NCBI GenBank assembly: GCA_947259705.1
Contig: CAMYNL010000002.1
Location: 135,868 to 199,867 of the forward strand
Source of the DNA: an uncultured Gammaproteobacteria bacterium
GTDB lineage: Bacteria > Pseudomonadota > Gammaproteobacteria > Arenicellales > JAANXG01
Length of the DNA: 64,000 nt
Direction of reading: 5' to 3'
Shown here: positions 8,669 through 16,842 of the stretch, piece after piece
How the letters are laid out: each line of letters starts with the position of its first letter
Numbering within the stretch: the first letter of the stretch is position 1
Notes under the pieces: model-generated
The model's database searches: none
The model's input: the letters and a program-made list of their open reading frames with translations, nothing else
What the model was told of the DNA's origin: nothing
Translations under genes and position numbers: made by a program

Positions 8669-9499
8669 TTAGTCCTCGTCAACCAGTCCCGCGGCCAATC
8701 CATACCAGTCGCAATCGGAATCACCCAGCGCCATGAACCAGGGATTAAGAATGGACTGCTTGTTGTAGCGCAGGACCTTGCCGTTGCAATCGGTGACCCG
8801 GCCGCCCGCGGCGTTCAGCACGCAATGGGCAGCGGCCGTGTCCCACTCGCTGGTGGGGCCGAAGCGCGGATAGATGTCGCCCCTGCCCTCGGCGATCAAG
8901 CATATCTTGAGGGCACTGCCAAAGCTGACTATTTCGTAGCCGCCACGCTCGCGTTCGACGCGCTCGAGAAATTTCTTCAAGGTGCCGCGGCCGTGGGAAC
9001 GGCTCGCGACGATGGTCGGAATACCCTCGTCGCGCCGCACCTTGATCTGCTCCGCCGCCGCCTTTCCCTGCTGTCGAAAAGCCCCGCCCCCTTCCCATCC
9101 CCAGTGGGTGGTATAGCTCACCGGCGTGTGAACGACACCGAGCACCGGGCGGCCCTTTTCGATCAATGCGATGTTGACGGTGAACTCGCCATTGCGCTTG
9201 ACGAATTCCTTGGTGCCATCCAGCGGATCCACCAGCCAGAAACGGGTCCAGTTTCGCCTGGCGTTGTAGGGCACGGTAGCCGATTCCTCGGACAAGACCG
9301 GCCACTGCGGCGTGAGCGCGGCCAGGGATGCGCTGATAAGTTCGTGGGCGCGACGATCGGCGGCCGTCAGTGGGGAGCCGTCGCCCTTGAGCTCTACGTC
9401 GAAACCCTGCTCGTATACATCGAGAATTTCCGCGCCCGCGGCGCGGGCGATATCGCAGACCTGCCTCGCCAGCAGCGGCAATGCGGATGCATCAGTCAT
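8669..9499 (-). CDS. cysQ: 3'(2'),5'-bisphosphate nucleotidase
   Basis: Hydrolyses 3'-phosphoadenosine 5'-phosphate to AMP, recycling a by-product of sulfate assimilation. The 276-residue protein has the Li+-sensitive phosphatase metal site: DGSPLTAADRRAHE (about residue 42), SEESA (about 74) and WLVDPLDGTKEF (about 92), then SEWDTAAAHCVLNAAGG (about 226). The ATG at 9499 overlaps the end of nudE by 8 bases, so the pair is likely co-transcribed, as in many gammaproteobacteria. Confidence 0.93.
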   Translation of the reverse strand: MTDASALPLLARQVCDIARAAGAEILDVYEQGFDVELKGDGSPLTAADRRAHELISASLAALTPQWPVLSEESATVPYNARRNWTRFWLVDPLDGTKEFVKRNGEFTVNIALIEKGRPVLGVVHTPVSYTTHWGWEGGGAFRQQGKAAAEQIKVRRDEGIPTIVASRSHGRGTLKKFLERVERERGGYEIVSFGSALKICLIAEGRGDIYPRFGPTSEWDTAAAHCVLNAAGGRVTDCNGKVLRYNKQSILNPWFMALGDSDCDWYGLAAGLVDED

Positions 9500-10049
9500 G
9501 CAGGCGGCCCTCCTCGCGCAGGCGCTGAAACAAGAACAGCGCCGCAATGCTGCGGGCCTCGAGAAAGTCCTCCTGCCGCAACAATTCGTCAAGCTGCTGC
9601 GTCGGCCACGGCACCACCTCCACGGGCTCGGGCTCGTCCCCGGGCAGCTGCTCGGGGTACAGGTCACGGGCCAGCACCACATGGGTCTGAAAGTCCGCGT
9701 ATCCCGGCGCAACGGACAAGGTCCTCAAAACGGTGAGCTCGCGGGCCCCGTAACCGACCTCTTCCTTTATTTCGCGATCGGCCGCAGCTTGCGGCGACTC
9801 GCCTCGTTCCATCAGCCCCTTGGGAAACGCCAGCTCGTAGCGCTCGACACCGGCGGCGTATTCGCGGATCAGCAGCAGCATGTCGTCCTGGCGCAGTGGC
9901 AGCACCAGCACCGCGCCCCGCCCGCTGCCCCGAAGCCGCTCGAATTCCACTTCGCGGCCGTTACTGAAGCGAAGATGCAGCCGCTCGACGCGGAAAATAC
10001 GAGTTTCGGCGACGAGTTCGCAACGTCTGATCTCCGGTTTCGTGGGCAT
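9492..10049 (-). CDS. nudE: ADP compounds hydrolase NudE (Nudix)
   Basis: Nudix hydrolase of 185 residues with the complete Nudix box GX5EX7REUXEEXGU, seen as GLMERGESPQAAADREIKEE (about residue 96) followed by VGYG. NudE hydrolyses ADP-ribose, NADH and diadenosine polyphosphates. ATG 10049 gives the usual N-terminus (MPTKPEIRRCELV). It precedes cysQ with an 8-base overlap and is divergent from yrfG, as in E. coli relatives. Confidence 0.92.
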   Translation of the reverse strand: MPTKPEIRRCELVAETRIFRVERLHLRFSNGREVEFERLRGSGRGAVLVLPLRQDDMLLLIREYAAGVERYELAFPKGLMERGESPQAAADREIKEEVGYGARELTVLRTLSVAPGYADFQTHVVLARDLYPEQLPGDEPEPVEVVPWPTQQLDELLRQEDFLEARSIAALFLFQRLREEGRLHD

Positions 10050-10126
10050 ATTGGTGCTGCGGGGGACTTTAAATTTGTGCCACCAGAGACGATTATACAC
10101 AGACGCTGATATCGCCACGGAGACAC

Positions 10127-10777
10127 ATGATCGACTGGACGCGTATCGAAACAGTCATGCTGGACATGGACGGCACCCTGCTGGACCTGCGTTTCGATAA
10201 CGATTTCTGGCACCACCACGTGCCCAGCCGCTACGCCCTGCAACATGACCTGGACCTGGATCAGGCCAAACGCGAGGTCATACCCCGTTACCATGCGGCC
10301 GCCGGTACCCTGGACTGGTATTGCCTGGATTACTGGTCCGAGACGCTTGGCCTGGACATACCGGCGCTGAAGCGCGAACTGGCCCACGAGATCAGCCTGC
10401 GCCCACTGGTGCCCGAATTCATGGCGGCACTCAAGAACCGTGGCCTGGAGATCCGGCTGGTGACCAACGCCCATCCCGACGCCATAGAAATCAAGATGGC
10501 AGCCACCGGGCTGGCCCCGGCATTCGACGCCATCGTCTGCTCCCACGATCTCGGCGCGCCCAAGGAGCATCTGGAGTTCTGGATGGAGTTCCAGTCTCGG
10601 CTGCCGTTCGATCGGGACCGCAGCCTGTTCCTCGATGACAGCCTGCCGGTGCTGCGCAGCGCTCGCGCCTACGGGCTGGGCAAGCTTGTCGCCATCTATC
10701 AGCCGGACTCCTCGGCGCCGGACAAGGACGTCGAGGACTTCCCCGCCATCCGCAGTTTCGCCGAGATCATACCCTAG
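10127..10777 (+). CDS. yrfG: GMP/IMP nucleotidase (HAD)
   Basis: A 216-residue HAD-superfamily nucleotidase. Motif I is LDMDGTLLDL (residue 13 onward), motif II VTNAHP, motif III around the Lys of GAPKEHLEFW, and motif IV LFLDDSLPVL. The start MIDWTRIETVMLDMDGTLLD is characteristic of YrfG. It dephosphorylates purine mononucleotides. It is divergent from nudE, a conserved neighbourhood. Confidence 0.92.
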   Translation: MIDWTRIETVMLDMDGTLLDLRFDNDFWHHHVPSRYALQHDLDLDQAKREVIPRYHAAAGTLDWYCLDYWSETLGLDIPALKRELAHEISLRPLVPEFMAALKNRGLEIRLVTNAHPDAIEIKMAATGLAPAFDAIVCSHDLGAPKEHLEFWMEFQSRLPFDRDRSLFLDDSLPVLRSARAYGLGKLVAIYQPDSSAPDKDVEDFPAIRSFAEIIP

Positions 10778-10833
10778 GCGGCATCGCGCCCCGCGGCGCC
10801 GGCTCAATCCATGACCGTAACCGGAACAGCCGG

Positions 10834-11367
10834 TCAGGATCCGGCGGCGGTCAGGTAGGACTTTGCCAGTTGCACGTAGCGGCCGGCGGAGTCAGCAATG
10901 GCTTCGATTTCCTCGGCCGTCAGCTCACGCATGCGTCGCGCCGGCACGCCGGCCCACAACTCACCGCTGCGGACCAGCTTGCCCGCCGTGACCAGCGCGC
11001 CGGCAGCGACCATGGCGCCGCTCTCAACCCGCGCGCCATCCATCAGGCAGGCCTTGATCCCCACGAAGCTGCGGTCCTCCAACGTGCAGGCGTGCAGCAC
11101 CGCGGCGTGACCGACGGTCACCTCGTCACCGACATAGGTCCCCTGGCCACGGCTGGCGACATGGATCACCGTGCCGTCCTGGATATTGCTGCCGGCGCCG
11201 ATCCGGATCTCGTTCACGTCTGCCCTGGCGGTGACCCCGAACCACAGGCTGCTGTGCGCACCGATCACTACGTCGCCGATGATCACGGCGGTGGGGGCCA
11301 CATAGGCGTCCTCCGCAACGCGCGGCAAGACGCCATCGTAAGGCAGAATCACACTGGGAGCGTCCAT
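10834..11367 (-). CDS. Gamma-carbonic anhydrase family protein
   Basis: A 177-residue left-handed beta-helix protein with hexapeptide repeats. It has the zinc-ligand histidines in DGTVIHVA (about residue 84), GHAAVLHAC (about 107-112) and WFGVTARADV. Members are carbonic anhydrases or related acyltransferase-fold proteins (YrdA/CaiE); activity is not certain. ATG 11367 follows a purine-rich stretch and matches the family start. It is divergent from rraA. Confidence 0.88.
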   Translation of the reverse strand: MDAPSVILPYDGVLPRVAEDAYVAPTAVIIGDVVIGAHSSLWFGVTARADVNEIRIGAGSNIQDGTVIHVASRGQGTYVGDEVTVGHAAVLHACTLEDRSFVGIKACLMDGARVESGAMVAAGALVTAGKLVRSGELWAGVPARRMRELTAEEIEAIADSAGRYVQLAKSYLTAAGS

Positions 11368-11448
11368 CACTTGCCTCTCGTCGTCATTGTCGTCGATTCC
11401 CGGTAATATTCGGGACATCTTATTGGATCGTTGAGAAAGCGAGAATAC

Positions 11449-11928
11449 GTGACTATCGTGACGGCTGACCTGTACGACGAGTTCGGCGAGCAACTGCGGG
11501 TGGCGTCTCCTGTGTTCGGAGATTTTGGCGGTCGCGACGCATTCGGCGGCCCGATCGCCACCGTCAAGGTATTCGAGGACAACTCCCTGGTTCGCAGCGC
11601 CCTGCAGGAGGCCGGCGCCGGCCGGGTGCTGGTGATCGACGGTGGAGGCTCGCTGCGCTGCGCCCTGGTGGGAGACCTGCTGGCCAAGCTCGCCCTGGAC
11701 AATGGCTGGGCGGGCATCGTGGTCCATGGGTGCGTCCGCGACTCCGTTGCGATCGCGAGGCTCGACATCGGCGTCAAGGCGCTGGCAACCAATCCGCGCA
11801 AGAGCGTCAAGCGGGGCGAAGGCCAGCGTGACGTGCCGGTGCACTTCGCCGAGGTGGATTTCATGCCCGGCGAATATGTTTATGCGGATCTGGATGGTCT
11901 GGTCATCTCGGAACGCGCGCTGGACTGA
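11449..11928 (+). CDS. rraA: RraA family protein (RNase E inhibitor or HMG aldolase fold)
   Basis: 160 residues, the usual RraA length, with [36 protein letters not shown] and the [13 protein letters not shown] segment. RraA binds RNase E and slows mRNA decay; homologues act as 4-hydroxy-4-methyl-2-oxoglutarate aldolases. GTG 11449 is preferred because RraA proteins begin directly before TADL; a TTG at 11431 is also possible. The STAS gene follows after 13 bases. Confidence 0.9.
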   Translation: MTIVTADLYDEFGEQLRVASPVFGDFGGRDAFGGPIATVKVFEDNSLVRSALQEAGAGRVLVIDGGGSLRCALVGDLLAKLALDNGWAGIVVHGCVRDSVAIARLDIGVKALATNPRKSVKRGEGQRDVPVHFAEVDFMPGEYVYADLDGLVISERALD

Positions 11929-11941
11929 CGGAGACAAGAAC

Positions 11942-12292
11942 GTGATAGTGATTGAACAAGAAGCGGACCTGCTCAAGGTTCACGTGTACGGCGAGATGAC
12001 CATCCAGGACTTCAGGGAATTCGAGGCCAGGGTCATGCAGGAACTGGATACCTATGACAGTGTGGACCTGCTGTTCGACCTCGGCAACATGTCCGGATTC
12101 AGCGTCGACGTAGCGCTGGAGGAGGTCCGCTTCAGCAAGGCCCATGCCCAGGACTACCGGCGGGTGGCGGTGGTCACCGACGACCAGTGGCTGGTATGGG
12201 TCACCTGGCTGGCGGGGCGCTTCGCGCATGCGGACGTGCAGCAGTTCCCCGATCTGGACACCGCCAGCAACTGGCTGCGCGGCGACAGTTAG
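11942..12292 (+). CDS. SpoIIAA-like (STAS) protein
   Basis: A 116-residue single-domain protein: LLKVHVYGEMTIQDFREFEA, then LDTYDSVDLLFDLGNMSGF and YRRVAVVTDDQWLVWVTWLA. This matches the SpoIIAA-like fold found in many gammaproteobacteria. The start is GTG 11942 with GGAG 8 bases upstream. The fold often mediates protein or lipid binding; the partner is unknown. It probably forms an operon with rraA and overlaps the convergent rhodanese gene by 4 bases. Confidence 0.82.
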   Translation: MIVIEQEADLLKVHVYGEMTIQDFREFEARVMQELDTYDSVDLLFDLGNMSGFSVDVALEEVRFSKAHAQDYRRVAVVTDDQWLVWVTWLAGRFAHADVQQFPDLDTASNWLRGDS

Positions 12293-12690
12293 GCGCGCGG
12301 GGCGCGGCGGGCCACCGGTTCCACCGGGCCGCCCGCCTCCCGCCAGGCCTTGAACCCTCCGCTGACATGGGCGACCGGCTCCAGGCCCATCGCCTGGCAG
12401 GTCTGGGTAGCCAGCGCTGAACGCCAGCCCAGCGAACAATAGAAGACGAACCGCTTGCCGCTGGCAAAGACATCACGATGATAGGGACTGGCCGGGTCGA
12501 TCCAGAACTCGAGCATGCCACGCGGGGCGTGGACAGCGCCCGGGATCTTGCCCTCTCGATACAGTTCACGGATGTCCCGCACGTCCACCATCACCACATC
12601 TCCCTTCTCGTGCAGAGACATCGCCTCGGTCACGGACAATGAGGTGATCCGTGCCTCGGCCTGCGCCACCAGTTGCATGGAATTTTTCAT
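12289..12690 (-). CDS. Rhodanese-like domain protein
   Basis: A 133-residue single rhodanese domain: VVMVDVRDIRELYREGKIPG, then AVHAPRG and the active-site loop FYCSLGWRSALATQ with the catalytic Cys (about residue 95). Such proteins transfer sulfane sulfur or act as redox carriers. No signal peptide, so cytoplasmic. It is tail-to-tail with the STAS gene. Confidence 0.9.
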   Translation of the reverse strand: MKNSMQLVAQAEARITSLSVTEAMSLHEKGDVVMVDVRDIRELYREGKIPGAVHAPRGMLEFWIDPASPYHRDVFASGKRFVFYCSLGWRSALATQTCQAMGLEPVAHVSGGFKAWREAGGPVEPVARRAPRA

Positions 12691-12700
12691 CGTTGCACCG

Positions 12701-13471
12701 TTATTGCCACAGCACCGTCATTCTGCCCGAGCGCAGCAAGGCAAACCAATCCATGGCGAACGCCACGCCCCCGTGTACCGCCAGGCCGGGCCAGATCGAT
12801 CGGGTCTTCAATGCCAGCATCCCAAGCACCAGTCCGGCCACGATGGAACCGAGCCCCTCGAGGAACGGCTTGTGGATGTGCAGCAGAGCATAAGGCACGA
12901 CCATCAACGAGACAGCATGAAGACCGAAACGCTGTTCGAGCCGGAACAGGGTGAAGCCTCGGAAGAAGAACTCGACGCAGAAGAACTGGCCCAGATAGAT
13001 CAACTCGAAGGCCAGCCACATGGCCGGGCTGGAGGGCTTGTACATTGGGTAGAACTGGTGGAAGGCGGGGTGGCCCGCCGCCCACCACAACACCGGCAAC
13101 ATCAGCGCCAGCAGCGTCAGGTACACGGGCATGTGCCTGATCGCCGGGCGCCAGGCCAGCCCGAACGGGTCCGCGATGCGCAGCGGAAAGACACGGTTAT
13201 ACAACAGCGGAACGAGTACAAACAGCACCAGGCAAGCGGCGGAAAAGTACACTTGCGCCAGAAATTGCATATCGTTAACTTGCCAGCCTGACAGTCGCAG
13301 GCGGTTTCCGAACATGTCCATGAAAGCCGATTGCAGACCGAATCGATCGAGAATGAGCAGGATAAATGCGACCAGGACCGGTAACAGCGCCAGTCCGACG
13401 CCATCGCGCGTATACGGTCCTGGCGGCACGAACTGCCTGAGATAAGCGAACATCACGGGAGTATAATTCAT
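12701..13471 (-). CDS. CPBP-family intramembrane protein
   Basis: A 256-residue polytopic membrane protein (about 7 segments) whose C-terminal half resembles CPBP/Abi proteases: FFCVEFFFRGFTLF (about 154), YALLHIHK (about 190) and the last helix with LAVHGGVAFAMDW. The canonical EExxxR motif reads VEFFFR, so the first glutamate is missing and peptidase activity is doubtful. ATG 13471 lies one base from the divergent DUF3187 start. An internal ATG at 13453 is an alternative. Confidence 0.8.
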   Translation of the reverse strand: MNYTPVMFAYLRQFVPPGPYTRDGVGLALLPVLVAFILLILDRFGLQSAFMDMFGNRLRLSGWQVNDMQFLAQVYFSAACLVLFVLVPLLYNRVFPLRIADPFGLAWRPAIRHMPVYLTLLALMLPVLWWAAGHPAFHQFYPMYKPSSPAMWLAFELIYLGQFFCVEFFFRGFTLFRLEQRFGLHAVSLMVVPYALLHIHKPFLEGLGSIVAGLVLGMLALKTRSIWPGLAVHGGVAFAMDWFALLRSGRMTVLWQ

Positions 13472-13475
13472 CGTG
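13462..13475 (+). promoter_or_regulatory. TATAAT box next to a GTG start (possible leaderless transcript)
   Basis: TATAAT at 13462-13467 lies five bases before the GTG start of the DUF3187 gene (13473), with no Shine-Dalgarno between. Transcription from this box would begin at or near the GTG itself, predicting a leaderless mRNA. No strong -35 is seen. Confidence 0.35.
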
Positions 13476-14495
13476 TCACGCCCCCTGCGTTGCCCATCGC
13501 CCGGCATCCGGTGCTTGCTGACGCTGGTGCTGGCGGTGGCGGTGACGGGCAGCGCGGCAGCCGACCCGCTGCGCCATCCACTTGCCGTGCGCAATCACAA
13601 CCCGTTCGTGGCGGTCTACGGAATCCCGGCAATGGATGCGGTCGAGGTGCTCGATCAGGGCGGCAACCGCCTGGCGCTGACGCTGGACGCCACCAGCAAT
13701 TTCACCGACGACGGTACCGATAACGAGTTCATCGCCATCGACGGCGAAACCTACCGGCTCAACCTGCGCTATACGCGGGGCTTCGCCGACGGGTGGGAGG
13801 CTGGTGTCGAGCTGCCGCTGCTGCGCCACAACGGCGGCTTTCTCGACGGCTTTATCATCAACTGGCACGATTTCTTCGGATTCCCCCAGGGCGGTCGCGA
13901 CGAAACCGAGCGAGACCGGCTGGAGTACCGTTACACAACGGGCGGCAGCGACCTGGTGGCGGTCGACGCAGCGGACAGCGGTGTCGGTGACGTGGCGATC
14001 CATGTCGGCCGCCGGCTCGTTGGCCGGGACCGGCACCCGCGGCGGCGGCTCGCCCTGCGCGCCCAGCTGAAGGCACCGACCGGCGACAGCGATCGCCTTT
14101 TCGGCAGCGGCGGCTGGGACGTTGCGCTGTGGCTGCAGGCGCAGCACCATTGGCGGGAGCGGCTGTGGTGGTCCGCAGGGGCCGGCGTCACCTATCTGGG
14201 CAGGGGTGATGTGCTGCCCGACCTGCAGCGCCACCTGGTGGGCGTGCTGAGTCTGGGCGCCGGCTGGCAGCCATGGCAGCGCCTGTCACTGCAGTTGCAG
14301 ACCGACCTGCAAAGCCCCGCTTACCAGGACACGCCGCTGGGCCAGCTGAGCGATACCGCCGTCCAGATCAGCATCGGCGGCAGCCTGGGTTTGACGGAAA
14401 GGCTGTTTTTGGACTTTGCGGTGGTTGAGAATGAATTCACACCGGACGCGAGCCCTGACGTCAGTTTCCACCTGCGCCTGCGCACCCGGTTTTGA
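13473..14495 (+). CDS. DUF3187 family outer-membrane-like protein
   Basis: 340 residues beginning with a signal peptide (LLTLVLAVAVTGSAAADP, cleavage after about residue 30). A repeated amphipathic beta-strand pattern follows, ending in a terminal RLRTRF as in outer-membrane barrels. FAVYGIP-like and FGFPQGGRDE segments match DUF3187. Probably an outer-membrane protein of unknown function. The GTG start is one base from the CPBP start on the other strand, so each promoter must lie inside the neighbouring gene. It is followed closely by zapE. Confidence 0.85.
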   Translation: MSRPLRCPSPGIRCLLTLVLAVAVTGSAAADPLRHPLAVRNHNPFVAVYGIPAMDAVEVLDQGGNRLALTLDATSNFTDDGTDNEFIAIDGETYRLNLRYTRGFADGWEAGVELPLLRHNGGFLDGFIINWHDFFGFPQGGRDETERDRLEYRYTTGGSDLVAVDAADSGVGDVAIHVGRRLVGRDRHPRRRLALRAQLKAPTGDSDRLFGSGGWDVALWLQAQHHWRERLWWSAGAGVTYLGRGDVLPDLQRHLVGVLSLGAGWQPWQRLSLQLQTDLQSPAYQDTPLGQLSDTAVQISIGGSLGLTERLFLDFAVVENEFTPDASPDVSFHLRLRTRF

Positions 14496-14518
14496 TCACC
14501 GATGACGGCTGCATTGCG

Positions 14519-15646
14519 ATGGTGAAGGCAACTCAACGGCCAGCGGACCCGACATCACCCCGGCATCGCTATGAAGCGGCATTGCGCGGCGGCAGCATCG
14601 AGCCCGACCCGGCCCAGGAGCGTGCCGTTGGCGAGCTGCAGGCCTTGTTCGAAGCATTGCTCTCGATCCCGCGGCCGCGGCCGCGCGGACTGCTGCAGCG
14701 GCTGTCCCGACGCCGCGAGGGCCCGGACCCGGTGCGCGGGCTGTACCTGTGGGGCGGGGTCGGCCGAGGCAAGACCTACCTGGTCGATCTGTTCTTCGAA
14801 TGCCTGCCTTTCAGCGACAAGAAGCGCACCCACTTCCATCGCTTCATGCACAAGGTCCACGCCCAACTGAAGGGACTGCGCGACCGTCGCGACCCGCTGG
14901 CCACGGTGGCGGACGCTTTCGCGGCGGAAACCCGGGTGCTGTGTTTCGACGAGTTCATCGTCAATGACATCGGCGACGCCATGATCCTGGCCGGCTTGCT
15001 GAAACACCTTTTCGCCCGCAACGTCACCCTGGTGGCGACATCCAACATACCGCCGGATGCGCTCTACCGGGGCGGATTGCAGCGGGACCGCTTCCTTCCC
15101 GCCATCGAGCTGCTGAATCGGCATACCCGCGTACTCGAGGTGAACGGGGATACCGATTACCGTCTGCAGTTCCTCGACCGCGCCGAGATCTACTTCCAGC
15201 CCCTGGGCTCACGGGCGACCGACGGCCTGGCCCATAACTTCGAACACGTGGCGCCGGAGGCGGGCCAGGATGAGGTAGTGCTGGATATCGACGGCCGGGA
15301 CATTCGCAGTGTCCGCCATGCCGACGGGGTGGTATGGTTCGATTTCGCGGAGATCTGCGGCGGCCCGCGCTCGCAGAATGACTACATTGAGCTGGCACGC
15401 TGCTTCCATACCATACTCGTGTCGGACATTCCCCGGCTGGACGGCGACAGTGACGATCAGGCGCGTCGTTTCATCAACCTGATCGACGTGATGTACGACC
15501 GCAACGTGAAGCTGATCGCCTCTGCTGCGAGGACGCCCGAGGAACTCTACGCGGGCTCGAGGCTGCGGGACGAGTTCGCGCGCACCGCGAGTCGCATGCA
15601 CGAGATGCAGTCGCACGAGTATCTGGCCCGCAAGCACCTCGCCTGA
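14519..15646 (+). CDS. zapE: Cell division ATPase ZapE (AFG1-like)
   Basis: 375-residue P-loop ATPase with Walker A GGVGRGKT (about residue 79), FHRFMHKVH, Walker B VLCFDEF (about 141) and a C-terminal DVMYDRNVKL-type helical segment. E. coli ZapE associates with the Z-ring and is needed under low oxygen. ATG 14519 is used; in-frame TTG or ATG codons upstream overlap the end of the preceding gene. No transmembrane segment. Confidence 0.92.
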   Translation: MVKATQRPADPTSPRHRYEAALRGGSIEPDPAQERAVGELQALFEALLSIPRPRPRGLLQRLSRRREGPDPVRGLYLWGGVGRGKTYLVDLFFECLPFSDKKRTHFHRFMHKVHAQLKGLRDRRDPLATVADAFAAETRVLCFDEFIVNDIGDAMILAGLLKHLFARNVTLVATSNIPPDALYRGGLQRDRFLPAIELLNRHTRVLEVNGDTDYRLQFLDRAEIYFQPLGSRATDGLAHNFEHVAPEAGQDEVVLDIDGRDIRSVRHADGVVWFDFAEICGGPRSQNDYIELARCFHTILVSDIPRLDGDSDDQARRFINLIDVMYDRNVKLIASAARTPEELYAGSRLRDEFARTASRMHEMQSHEYLARKHLA

Positions 15647-16077
15647 ACACCCGGGGCGCCGTTACGCATCCAGCCGGGTACCAGTTCTTCAGGCGGGCAT
15701 GTTTACAGAACCCTGCCCGAGCGCGGGGAGACCACGCGCACGCGGTGCTCGCGCGGGGCGGGGCGATGGTCCCACCGGACCCGCCCGCGGTATTCAGCGG
15801 CTGGCGACGCCTCGCGGGCGGCGGGCCGGTCTGAATGCAGCGAGAACCGCGGTGTCGACGGCTCAAGTCGAGGAAAATGGCGGCCCACAAGCCGGCTTCG
15901 CGATCGACGGGCTCGCGTAAGGCCGGGCACGGGCGGAATGCAGCCGTCAAGGGGACCGGACACCGATCATCGCGCCTCGAGTCCAGCGCCCACCGTGCCG
16001 GCCGCAAGCGTCGCCAAGGCCGTCACCGCGCCACGCAAGGCGCTCATGACGCGACCCTGCGTCGATGCGCCGGTTGC
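15647..16077. other. Intergenic, no gene seen
   Basis: 430 bases of very GC-rich sequence between zapE and the convergent gene at 16078. Long open frames exist on both strands, but their translations are Arg/Pro/Ala-rich and resemble no family. No hairpin followed by a T tract was seen. I find nothing functional here. Confidence 0.5.
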
Positions 16078-16569
16078 TCAGGGCATGGCATTTTGCCGCG
16101 GCCTGTCGACCTCGAAACTCGAGTCCGCCCGCCCGAACAGGGACTTCACAATGCCGTGGTCCCGATAGGCAACCGCGGTGAGCAACAACAGCGTGACCAA
16201 CAGCATGGCGGTATACAACTTACCGATGGCCATCAGGCGCTTGCTCGGCAGCCGCTTGTAGACACCCAGCTTGCGCGGATCGAGTTCGCCCCGCTGCTGC
16301 AGTGCCAGGACATGGCGGGTATAGCTGGTGACCCAGGCCGGTATGATGCTGTGGAACATATAGTTGGTGAAGTGGGCCTCGATGACGCGAGGCAACGGGA
16401 TGCGCCCGTACCATTCCTTGTAGGCCAGCTCGAACAGCGCGAACTCCTTGATTTCCAGCAGCGCCGATACCTCCAGCAGATCGAGCAGTTCCTGTTCGAG
16501 GTCCTCGTCGAAGTACTGCCTGCGGGAGCGGCTGCGTTCCAGCCAGTCGTGAACGAAACGCAGGCCCAT
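16078..16569 (-). CDS. Hypothetical protein with one membrane segment
   Basis: 163 residues. A basic N-terminus (RFVHDWLERSRSRRQYFDED) precedes an acidic helical region (LEQELLDLLEVSALLEIKEF), a middle soluble part (LAYKEWYGRIPLPRVIEAHF, NYMFHSIIPAWVTSYTR) and a membrane segment near 128-148 (LYTAMLLVTLLLLTAVAY). I do not recognise the family. The start at ATG 16569 is uncertain. It is divergent from the tandem HAD gene. Confidence 0.65.
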   Translation of the reverse strand: MGLRFVHDWLERSRSRRQYFDEDLEQELLDLLEVSALLEIKEFALFELAYKEWYGRIPLPRVIEAHFTNYMFHSIIPAWVTSYTRHVLALQQRGELDPRKLGVYKRLPSKRLMAIGKLYTAMLLVTLLLLTAVAYRDHGIVKSLFGRADSSFEVDRPRQNAMP

Positions 16570-16842
16570 GACGGTCAATGACCGCGGCAAGCGGAGCGGT
16601 CGGGGCCGGACGCGTCCGGCCACACCGGAGTGTCCGGGAGCAACAAGGTCATCTCCATAGTCTACGGTTTCCCGACGGCAACGAGGCATCACGTTGCCGA
16701 TAGATTAAACGAGTGGGGGGCCACGGGAAACCGTCCCACGGGGGCCAGCACGCCGCGACGTCGGCGGTACTTGCATGCGGGCGCGGCCGGACGCCATACT
16801 GCGCCGTCCGTCAACCGCCAAGCCTGCCCGACACCATCCGAT

